NCBI GenBank assembly: GCA_002713825.1
Contig: PAUU01000047.1
Coordinates: 1-12,133, forward strand
DNA length: 12,133 nt
Source of the DNA: Acidiferrobacteraceae bacterium
GTDB lineage: Bacteria > Pseudomonadota > Gammaproteobacteria > Arenicellales > UBA868
Direction of reading: 5' to 3'
Shown: piece after piece, positions 6,255 through 12,133 of the stretch
Layout of the letters: each line of letters opens with the position of its first letter
How positions within the stretch are numbered: position 1 is the first letter of the stretch
Notes under the pieces: model-generated
What the model was told of the DNA's origin: nothing
Seen by the model: only the letters and a program-made list of their open reading frames with translations
Databases searched by the model: none
Translations under genes and position numbers: made by a program

Positions 6255-7658
6255 TCAGACCCTGAGAATTTTACCCGGGTTCATGATGTTATCGGGATCA
6301 AGCGCCTGCTTGATTGCGCGCATAACGCTCACTGCCTCTCCATGCTCAGCAATCAGAAAATCGAGCTTTCCGTAACCGATGCCGTGTTCTCCAGTACAGG
6401 TCCCACCCATGGCAAGGGCCCGCATCACCATCCGCTCATGCAATTGCTGCGCCCTTTCATTTTCCTCGGGATCATCTTTATCGACCAACAGCACCAGATG
6501 GAAATTCCCATCCCCTACGTGCCCGACAATTGGCGCGACAAGATTGGACTCCTTAATATCCCGTTGCGTCTCGCGGATACATTCAGCGAGCTGGGAGATC
6601 GGCACACACACGTCGGTTGCCCAGATTTCCCCGTCGGGACGCAGCGCCTTGCAGGCATAGGCAGCGTCATGGCGTGCCTGCCAGAGACGGTTACGCTCCT
6701 CGGTATTGGTTGTCCACTGGAAATCGCCCCCACCTGCATCAACCGCCAGTTCCTGAACCACCTGCGCCTGCTCTGCAACCCCCTGGGTCGAGCCGTGAAA
6801 TTCCAGGAAGAGTGTCGGTGCGACGGCAAGATCGGTCTTGGAATAACGGTTGATCGCGTCTATCTGGGCCTCATCCAGCAATTCGATACGCGCAACGGGA
6901 ACACCATATTGAATGGTATTAATCACCGTCCCGACGGCGCTATCGAGGTCTGGAAAAGTGCAAACTGCCGAAGAAATCGCTTCAGGAATACCGTGCAGCT
7001 TGAGGGTAATCTCAGTGATCACCCCCAGCGTTCCCTCAGACCCGACAAAAAGTCGAGTCAGGTCATAGCCCGCCGCCGACTTGCGGGCACGCCTTGAGGT
7101 TTTGATCACACGACCATCGGCGAGGACCACGGTCAGTGCCAGCACGTTTTCCCGCATGGTGCCATAGCGAACGGCATTGGTCCCGGACGCCCGGCATGCC
7201 GCCATTCCGCCGATGGACGCATCAGCACCAGGATCTATCGGAAAAAACAGTCCGCGATCATGCAGGTACTGGTTAAGTTGCTTTCGGGTCACCCCCGGCT
7301 GAACCACCACATCAAGATCCTCATCATGCACTTCAATGACGTCGTTCATCTCCTGCATATTGATGGAGATACCGCCATACAACGCGGCAACATGCCCCTC
7401 AAGGGCCGTGCCGGTTCCGTAGGGAATCAAAGGAACCCCATGCTCCGCACAGAGTTTTACGATCTGGCTGACTTCTTCCGTGGATTTGGGTGTCACCACA
7501 GCGTCAGGAGGGATACTTGCGTGAAAGGATTCGTCCTTACCGAAGCGTTCCCGAATCGCCGCTGTCTTGGAAAGTCGTTCACCAAACTGCGCCTCGAGGC
7601 GGGAGATGACCTCGGCAACTGCCGACGCCGAAACCTGGATTGGAGCCTGATTAGTCAC
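6255..7658 (-). CDS. FAD-linked D-2-hydroxyacid dehydrogenase (D-lactate dehydrogenase/GlcD type)
   Basis: A 467-residue VAO/PCMH-fold flavoprotein. The N-terminal FAD domain shows PYGTGTALEGHV (79-90), GADASIGGMAA with SGT (144-160) and SAAGYDLTRLFVGSEGTLG (194-212). The C-terminal FAD-oxidase domain shows GHVGDGNFH (379-387, two likely metal-ligand histidines), CTGEHGIG (421-428) and the terminal DPDNIMNPGKIL. This pattern fits the D-lactate dehydrogenase (cytochrome)/LDHD group and glycolate oxidase GlcD. No glcE or glcF lies beside it, which favours a single-subunit D-lactate or D-2-hydroxyacid dehydrogenase that oxidises to the 2-oxoacid and passes electrons to the respiratory chain. The start is a GTG at 7658; an ATG at 7665 is out of frame. 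A TATAAT box upstream suggests this is the first gene of the minus-strand run. The exact hydroxyacid cannot be told from sequence alone. Confidence 0.88.
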   Translation of the reverse strand: MTNQAPIQVSASAVAEVISRLEAQFGERLSKTAAIRERFGKDESFHASIPPDAVVTPKSTEEVSQIVKLCAEHGVPLIPYGTGTALEGHVAALYGGISINMQEMNDVIEVHDEDLDVVVQPGVTRKQLNQYLHDRGLFFPIDPGADASIGGMAACRASGTNAVRYGTMRENVLALTVVLADGRVIKTSRRARKSAAGYDLTRLFVGSEGTLGVITEITLKLHGIPEAISSAVCTFPDLDSAVGTVINTIQYGVPVARIELLDEAQIDAINRYSKTDLAVAPTLFLEFHGSTQGVAEQAQVVQELAVDAGGGDFQWTTNTEERNRLWQARHDAAYACKALRPDGEIWATDVCVPISQLAECIRETQRDIKESNLVAPIVGHVGDGNFHLVLLVDKDDPEENERAQQLHERMVMRALAMGGTCTGEHGIGYGKLDFLIAEHGEAVSVMRAIKQALDPDNIMNPGKILRV

Positions 7659-7689
7659 GGATCATGTTCAGTGAAAACGCTTTGCTTTC

Positions 7690-7716
7690 ATTATATCCCG
7701 CTCGGATATCTTTCAC
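7690..7716 (-). promoter_or_regulatory. Candidate sigma-70 promoter for the FAD dehydrogenase gene
   Basis: On the minus strand there is a perfect TATAAT (7690-7695) with GTGAAA (7711-7716; 4 of 6 matches to TTGACA) upstream, separated by 15 bp, which is shorter than the usual 17. The implied start near 7683 gives a leader of about 25 nt to the GTG at 7658. It is the best promoter-like match I found in the window, but the spacing is suboptimal and no experiment supports it. Confidence 0.5.
7693..7709. promoter_or_regulatory. Perfect inverted repeat inside the divergent promoter, possible operator
   Basis: ATATCC (7693-7698) and GGATAT (7704-7709) form a perfect 6-bp dyad around CGCTC. It fills the spacer between the candidate -35 and -10 boxes and overlaps the -10 box, where a bound repressor would block RNA polymerase. 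The intergenic region at 7659-7801 serves two divergent genes, so it could control either. No regulator gene is adjacent. A 6-bp dyad can arise by chance, so this is suggestive only. Confidence 0.35.
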
Positions 7717-7801
7717 GGGTCCCAGCCGCATTTTTCCTTCTCTGTTAGTATCGTCGGATTATTTTTAGCAACGCATCACTTTCAAACCAGAGCGTTTCCG
7801 C

Positions 7802-8962
7802 GTGTCCCGACTGAACGTCATCCATCCTGATGGGGAGTCAGCACCTTTTCTGCGCGGCGTCCTGACCCGCTCTTTGCAGAAGGTGGGCCTGACTTTCAGT
7901 GAGGCCTACGAGATCGCATCAACGGTCAGAAACCAGTTAGCAGCCAAGGAGGACATCACCTCCGACGACATTACTGAGACGGTTTGCAGGATCCTGCTTG
8001 AAGTATCTGGGCCTGACATGGTCGAGCGCTATCGACTTAACAAGGCTGGCCCCGCCTGGATTCGGATCAATGAAAAGGATCGGGATAGGATGTGGTTTTC
8101 CCGCACCATTTTTCGGCATCGTCTGGAAATTTGCGGAATACCGGAAAGTCTCTCTGAGCGCCTCGTCCGGGATACCCATGATCGACTGACGCGTGACTAT
8201 TCCCAGGGCATTGATCGACAGGCGCTGCACGAACTTGCCTGCGAAATGGTCAAGCGCGAAGCGGGAGAACTCTTCGCAGATTATCTTGATGCCTGGCACC
8301 GGCTTCGGCAATCCAACCGGACGCTCGTCATTCTCATCGGCGGGACGCCCGGTGTAGGCAAAAGCCACGCGGCCTCGCTGCTTGCAAGCCGACTCAATAT
8401 CTCGCGAACCGCCTCTACCGACATGTTCCGGGAAGTGATGCGCTCTTTACGTCCTCCTGAGATCGCACCAGAACTGCACTACTCAAGCTTCGAGGCATGG
8501 AAAGCGGTAAACAGTCCTCCATCGAACAGCTATACCATCGAGACATTGAGCACGGGCTTCAACCGACAGGCAGACGAAATTGAAGTGGCACTCCATGCGC
8601 TGCTTGCTCGCTCACAACGCGAGCAGTTTTCTACGATCGTTGAGGGTGTGCATGTCAGGCCTTCGATCACCAACGACTTTACCCTGCCGCCCGATGCCAT
8701 CGTGGTGCCTTTGCTGATCGCTGCAGACCGTGAAAGGACTCTCAAGGCTTTTTTCAGAGGCCGCGCGATTTCTGCTCCCCGGCGTGGGAGAAAGCACTAT
8801 CTGGAAAATATCGAGGCAATTTGGGATCTGCAGACTCTGCTTGTTGCTGAGGCCGAAGCGAATGGCGTTCCTGTTGTCGTCAACGAAGCGGAGGGGGGCA
8901 TCATGATGACGCGGATGTACTCGTTGATCTCAGCGGCGGTATTGAAGGCCTCTCCTCTCTAA
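7802..8962 (+). CDS. 2-phosphoglycerate-kinase-like P-loop kinase with two tandem ATP-cone-like repeats
   Basis: A 386-residue protein. Residues about 4-80 form an ATP-cone-like unit (FLRGVLTRSLQKVGL, 16-30). Residues about 97-168 form a second (FSRTIFRHRLEICGI, 99-113) with the same spacing of F, R, L and G. From residue 174 comes a kinase domain with Walker A GGTPGVGKSH (180-189), STDMFREVMR (205-214), and IVEGVHVRP (279-287) near the expected second acidic motif. ATP cone plus this kinase resembles archaeal 2-phosphoglycerate kinase, which makes 2,3-bisphosphoglycerate for cyclic 2,3-diphosphoglycerate, and more distantly plant LPA1. No cyclic-2,3-diphosphoglycerate synthetase is in the window, so the substrate in this organism is unknown. 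The start is a GTG at 7802 with no strong ribosome site; it sits right before the first repeat. It is divergent from the FAD dehydrogenase gene. Confidence 0.82.
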   Translation: MSRLNVIHPDGESAPFLRGVLTRSLQKVGLTFSEAYEIASTVRNQLAAKEDITSDDITETVCRILLEVSGPDMVERYRLNKAGPAWIRINEKDRDRMWFSRTIFRHRLEICGIPESLSERLVRDTHDRLTRDYSQGIDRQALHELACEMVKREAGELFADYLDAWHRLRQSNRTLVILIGGTPGVGKSHAASLLASRLNISRTASTDMFREVMRSLRPPEIAPELHYSSFEAWKAVNSPPSNSYTIETLSTGFNRQADEIEVALHALLARSQREQFSTIVEGVHVRPSITNDFTLPPDAIVVPLLIAADRERTLKAFFRGRAISAPRRGRKHYLENIEAIWDLQTLLVAEAEANGVPVVVNEAEGGIMMTRMYSLISAAVLKASPL

Positions 8963-9058
8963 GGCCCGCACTCTCTTTCGATGTATAAGGGTTTGGGCTA
9001 ACATATGCGCTGCCGTCTCCCACAGTTCGTATCAGATTTTCAACCCCGCTGCTGATCC

Positions 9059-9073
9059 GCCAACCCTGTTGGC
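9059..9073. repeat. Short perfect hairpin between the kinase and methyltransferase genes
   Basis: GCCAAC (9059-9064) and GTTGGC (9068-9073) form a 6-bp stem with loop CCT, 40 nt before the methyltransferase start. No T-run follows on either strand that would make it a standard intrinsic terminator. It lies in the 150-nt gap 8963-9112, where I found no convincing promoter. It could be a weak terminator, an operator or chance. Confidence 0.3.
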
Positions 9074-9112
9074 TACTCTAAAACGGTCCCTGCGTCCTTC
9101 ACTAGAACATTT

Positions 9113-9967
9113 ATGAGCAAAAAGAATAGAGGAAGTAAAAACACCCGTCATCATGACCCGCTGGCGGCTCGGATACGTCAGGCTGATCAGGCAGATCGGC
9201 ATATTCTCTATGAGCGCGCGGTGCAGTGCGTCGAATCCGAGATCGACATGGTTGACGAGACCTTTCTAAAGCTGAGAGGTCGACAGGCCCGTACGTTGCG
9301 GGAGGATTTTTGCGGAACCGCCAATACAAGCTGCGAATGGGTTCGGCGGAGGACAGACAACCTGGCGTGGGGCGTTGATCTGGACGACGAAGTACTGGGC
9401 TGGGGCAAACAACACAATCTGGGATCACTGACCGAAGAGGCAATGGAACGAGTTCAACTTCTGCACGCTGACGTCCTGAATGTCGACACACCTGCGATGG
9501 ATGTCGTCCTTGCAATGAACTTCAGTTATTGGATCTTCGGCACGCGGGAAACCTTGAAAGCCTACTTTTCACGCATCCGTGAATGTCTTGTAGATGACGG
9601 TGTTCTGTTCCTCGACTTCTACGGTGGATATGAAACCATGCGGGAGATGGAAGAAGAAACTGATCACGATGACTTCATCTATGTCTGGGACCAGAATCGA
9701 TACAATCCGATCACCGGCGAAATGAACTGCCAGATTCATTTCAAGTTCCCGGATGGCTCACAAATGAAGCAGGCCTTCAGTTACGACTGGCGGCTATGGA
9801 CCCTGCCGGAAGTTCGGGAACTGCTAGAAGAAGCTGGCTTTTCTCGCGTGCTTGTCCACTGGGAGGGCACCGATGAGAAAACCCAGGAGGGAGACGGCGT
9901 CTTCACCGCCACCGAGATGGGTGAGGCAGACGCGGCGTTTATTTGTTACCTGTCGGCCGAAAAGTAG
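9113..9967 (+). CDS. Class I SAM-dependent methyltransferase, substrate unknown
   Basis: A 284-residue protein with a Rossmann-type methyltransferase core. Motif I is LREDFCGTA (62-70), a variant of the usual acidic-x-G-x-G loop. Post-I is GVDLDD (87-92), where the aspartates would bind the SAM ribose. Motif II is ADVLNV followed by MDVVLAMNFSYW (129-140), and motif III is LVDDGVLFLDFYGG (159-172). The C-terminal third, with YDWRLWTLPEVRELLEEAGF (224-243), resembles the substrate-covering part of small-molecule methyltransferases. The N-terminus is basic (KKNRGSKNTRHH), possibly disordered. The start is ATG at 9113 with only a weak AGAA-like site upstream. It follows the kinase gene by 150 nt and converges with the SDR gene, with 6 nt between stops. 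The class is clear; nothing in the neighbours identifies the acceptor. Confidence 0.82.
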   Translation: MSKKNRGSKNTRHHDPLAARIRQADQADRHILYERAVQCVESEIDMVDETFLKLRGRQARTLREDFCGTANTSCEWVRRRTDNLAWGVDLDDEVLGWGKQHNLGSLTEEAMERVQLLHADVLNVDTPAMDVVLAMNFSYWIFGTRETLKAYFSRIRECLVDDGVLFLDFYGGYETMREMEEETDHDDFIYVWDQNRYNPITGEMNCQIHFKFPDGSQMKQAFSYDWRLWTLPEVRELLEEAGFSRVLVHWEGTDEKTQEGDGVFTATEMGEADAAFICYLSAEK

Positions 9968-9973
9968 CTTTAA

Positions 9974-10765
9974 TTACCAGACTGTTTTCATCGCGCCGCC
10001 ATCTATCACCAGTGTTTCGCCGGTGATGTAGGCTGCCGCATCCGACAGCAAAAACGCGCCCGCCTGGCCGAACTCACCGGCCTCGCCAAACCGAGCCAAC
10101 GGCACCGTCGCTGCCCGGGCTTTTGAAATCTCCTCAAAAGGCACACCGGTTCGGTCCGCTTGGGTCTGCATCAATCCGCGCAGACGATCAGTGTTGATCG
10201 CTCCCGGCACCAGATTGTTGACCCGAATTCCTTCCGCCGCCAGTTGTTGCGAAAGACTTTTAGCAAGACTCGTTACACCTGAACGCATCACGTTTGATAG
10301 GAGAAGCATGTCGATCGGCTCTTTGACTGATGAAGATGTGACCGTCACGATTGAACCACCGCCCCTTTCACGCATGGAAGGCAGCACTGATCGAATCATC
10401 CGAACTGCGCTCAGCAACGTCAGTTCATAAGCCGCTTGCCAAGCTTCGTCATCAAAGTCATCAAACAGTCCGGCCGGGGGACCCCCCGCGTTGACGACAA
10501 GGCCATCGACCCCTCCAAATTCAGCAATCGTGGCATCCCGCCACCTGGCGATCGACTTTTCATCCCGGGCATCAAAAACGCAGGAGATGACATCAGCACC
10601 GGTCTCTTCGCGAAGCCGCTGCGCACTCTCGTGAACCCGCGGCTCGGTCGGTGCTGCAATAGAGACCCGCGCCCCCTCTTTCGCTACCTGATCTGCAATG
10701 CCGTAACCGAGGCCGCGACTCGCCGCAGCCACCATGATGCTCTTTCCTTCAAGACCCAAGTCCAT
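9974..10765 (-). CDS. Atypical short-chain dehydrogenase/reductase lacking the catalytic Tyr/Lys pair
   Basis: A 263-residue classical-length SDR, usually labelled 3-oxoacyl-ACP reductase-like. Cofactor-loop residues AAASRGLGYG (13-22) replace the normal TGxxxGxG opening with A-x-x-x-G-x-G. VNAGGPP (91-97) replaces NNAG. The catalytic Ser region is TVTSSS (141-146), and ITGETLVIDGG (247-257) is the normal C-terminal motif. Aligning back from GIRVNNLVPG (179-188), the position of YxxxK reads S157-N-V-M-R161, so Tyr is Ser and Lys is Arg. I recall a bacterial SDR subgroup with similar LSNxxR sequences, so this looks inherited rather than a sequencing error. The start is ATG at 10765 with AAGGAG 12 nt upstream. 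It lies 33 nt downstream of the phospholipase D-family gene and is probably cotranscribed with it. Substrate unknown. Confidence 0.85.
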   Translation of the reverse strand: MDLGLEGKSIMVAAASRGLGYGIADQVAKEGARVSIAAPTEPRVHESAQRLREETGADVISCVFDARDEKSIARWRDATIAEFGGVDGLVVNAGGPPAGLFDDFDDEAWQAAYELTLLSAVRMIRSVLPSMRERGGGSIVTVTSSSVKEPIDMLLLSNVMRSGVTSLAKSLSQQLAAEGIRVNNLVPGAINTDRLRGLMQTQADRTGVPFEEISKARAATVPLARFGEAGEFGQAGAFLLSDAAAYITGETLVIDGGAMKTVW

Positions 10766-10798
10766 ATCTTTAACTGACTCCTTTGATCGCGTATCGAT

Positions 10799-12133
10799 TT
10801 AAAGCTGGCTCTCTACCGGCATGATTCGGGAAATCCAGGCAACCGTTTTTCGCCAGAAACCGGCATCTGGCTCCTTATATAGAGTGATTTCCTCTTTTTC
10901 GTCGCGATTCCACCCCGTCCAGGTCATGCGACCGTCCTCATCCAGTTGCACGTGATAGGCAAGCTTTGACAGGTTGTTCAAAGCGAGTTCAGCAATCTGG
11001 CCGGCCATTTTGGGATCCTCAACGATCACACCAAGTTCGGTATTCTGGTAAACGGAGCGCGCATCCAGATTCAGAGATCCGATGAACGTTTGCTGACGGT
11101 CAAAAACGAAGGTCTTAACGTGCAGGCTGATGTGATCCGACAACGCCGCAAGATCTGCCTCATCAAACTCTGACATCTCGCGATCTGCCCTAAGCTCATA
11201 GATTTCGATTCCTGCCTTGATCAATGACTTGCGATACTTTGCGTAATGGCCATGCACCGCAGCGACATCGTTAGCCGCCAAGGAGTTAGTCAATACCACT
11301 ACCCTGCACCCTCTTCCTGCTGCATCGGCGAGCGCCTCGACCCCGGCGTCGCTTGGAATGAAGTAAGGATTCAGGATGATTAATTCGCTTTTGGCTTGCC
11401 TGAAATAAGGCCATAAATCTGGAGCCAGGTGGGTTGAGTCGTCATAGAGGGGTTCGCGCACCTTCTGCGGCTGATCGACAAGCACGATTGTGGGCCCGAC
11501 ACTGATTGGCAGCGTGGCTGCTTTAATGTGCTCAAGAAATGCTGTCTGCTCGACTCGCTTGAGATAAATACTGTCACTTTGCCGCAAGGCCTCGTCATGT
11601 AGCGCTCGCCATTGTGAAAGCGCCTCGCCGGGAGTGACGTCTTGCTTGGCCAGGCTGGCAATATCGTAGGACAGGGGACTATTCCAGTATTCGTCGAACT
11701 GCTCGGCGACCTGATCGACAGCAGACCCGAACACCATGACATCCAGATCGATAAAGTTGGACTTGGGGCTTGCGTCGAAATAATCATCTCCGATATTCCG
11801 GCCCCCGGTAATCGCGACAACGCCGTCGACCACCATTGATTTGTTGTGCATACGCCGCGTTACAAGTCCAAACCGGTACAGGTATTCAAGCGCCCGAACC
11901 TTGCGGTTGGCAAAGGGATTAAATATCCTGATGTCGAAATTGGGGTGATGATCCAGGGCCAGCAGAAATGTATCCCGTCGATGCGCGCCCATGTCGTCAA
12001 GCAGCAACCGCACCTTCACACCCCGCATGGCCGCCCGCAGCAAACTCTCCGCGTAGAGTCCACCGGTCACATCGTCGTGAAACAGGTAATACTGGGCATC
12101 GATTGATCGACTCGCCCGGTCCGCCGCCGTCAA
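10799..12133 (-). CDS. Phospholipase D-family protein, cardiolipin synthase C-like (5' end cut off)
   Basis: The visible 444 residues contain two HKD phosphotransferase motifs: H96-N-K98-SMVVD103 with GGRN downstream (110-113), and H338-V-K340-TFVFD345 with GSLN (352-355). The N-terminal part begins in the strand IDAQYYLFHDDVTGG (11-25), typical of ClsC/YmdC-like cardiolipin synthases, which join two phospholipids (in E. coli ClsC, phosphatidylglycerol and phosphatidylethanolamine) at the inner membrane. The reading frame stays open through the right edge (the first codon there is TTG inside the gene), so the true start and perhaps 50-100 residues are missing, including any membrane anchor or signal. 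The SDR gene follows after 32-33 nt on the same strand. A general PLD-like hydrolase is the alternative, but the ClsC-like spacing and length favour phospholipid synthesis. Confidence 0.85.
   Translation of the reverse strand: MTAADRASRSIDAQYYLFHDDVTGGLYAESLLRAAMRGVKVRLLLDDMGAHRRDTFLLALDHHPNFDIRIFNPFANRKVRALEYLYRFGLVTRRMHNKSMVVDGVVAITGGRNIGDDYFDASPKSNFIDLDVMVFGSAVDQVAEQFDEYWNSPLSYDIASLAKQDVTPGEALSQWRALHDEALRQSDSIYLKRVEQTAFLEHIKAATLPISVGPTIVLVDQPQKVREPLYDDSTHLAPDLWPYFRQAKSELIILNPYFIPSDAGVEALADAAGRGCRVVVLTNSLAANDVAAVHGHYAKYRKSLIKAGIEIYELRADREMSEFDEADLAALSDHISLHVKTFVFDRQQTFIGSLNLDARSVYQNTELGVIVEDPKMAGQIAELALNNLSKLAYHVQLDEDGRMTWTGWNRDEKEEITLYKEPDAGFWRKTVAWISRIMPVESQL

Noticed and set aside
6207-7097. 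296-codon open frame on the plus strand opposite the FAD dehydrogenase gene
   Set aside because: It lies almost wholly antisense to a well-supported flavoprotein, and its Cys/His/Pro-rich translation has no domain features.
6255-7658. Calling the FAD enzyme GlcD of a glycolate oxidase complex
   Set aside because: No glcE or glcF partner lies next to it, so a single-subunit D-2-hydroxyacid dehydrogenase is the safer name.
8963-9112. Possible promoter for the methyltransferase gene (TATAAG near 8983, TATCAG near 9030)
   Set aside because: Neither has a recognisable -35 at 16-18 bp.
7802-9967. A mobile or defence island on the plus strand (kinase plus methyltransferase)
   Set aside because: No integrase, repeats, toxin-antitoxin layout, nuclease or atypical composition is visible; the methyltransferase looks like a small-molecule type rather than a DNA methylase.

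Overview
The window reads as chromosomal backbone from a gammaproteobacterium. The left part holds the order birA, coaX, SPOR-domain gene, then tRNA genes, all on the minus strand. In Pseudomonas-like Gammaproteobacteria this block leads into tuf, secE, nusG and the rplKAJL operon, which I expect just beyond the left edge. A RarA the same length as the E. coli protein and a fused BirA (helix-turn-helix plus ligase) agree with this. No insertion sequence, phage gene, CRISPR array or integrase is visible. I cannot name a genus.

Minus-strand block, about 7700 down to 1. A divergent promoter region at 7659-7801 appears to start a co-directional run: an FAD-linked D-2-hydroxyacid (D-lactate type) dehydrogenase, a gamma-glutamyltransferase-family protein with an altered substrate pocket, an ALKBH2-like demethylase, the replication AAA+ ATPase RarA, BirA, CoaX, a small membrane-anchored SPOR protein, tRNA-Thr(UGU) and the 5' end of tRNA-Gly. 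Gaps are 77, 25 and 20 nt, then overlaps or near-overlaps from rarA to the SPOR gene. The run joins metabolic genes (dehydrogenase, GGT-like), genome maintenance (alkB-like, rarA) and cofactor genes (birA for biotin, coaX for CoA). The short gaps allow read-through, but I have no direct evidence for one transcript.

Plus-strand block, 7802-9967. First comes a protein with two tandem ATP-cone-like repeats followed by a P-loop kinase domain of the archaeal 2-phosphoglycerate kinase type. After 150 nt comes a class I SAM-dependent methyltransferase with an EDFCGTA-type motif I.

Right minus-strand block, 9974-12133. A phospholipase D/cardiolipin-synthase-like protein (its N-terminus lies past the right edge) is followed 32 nt later by a short-chain dehydrogenase whose YxxxK catalytic pair reads SxxxR. 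This block converges on the methyltransferase gene with only 6 nt between stop codons.

No stretch over 300 nt lacks a gene. I found no convincing multi-gene novel system. The most notable points are the double ATP-cone kinase, the mispaired acceptor stem of the tRNA-Thr gene, and two enzymes (GGT-like and SDR) that keep the family fold but have lost hallmark residues.
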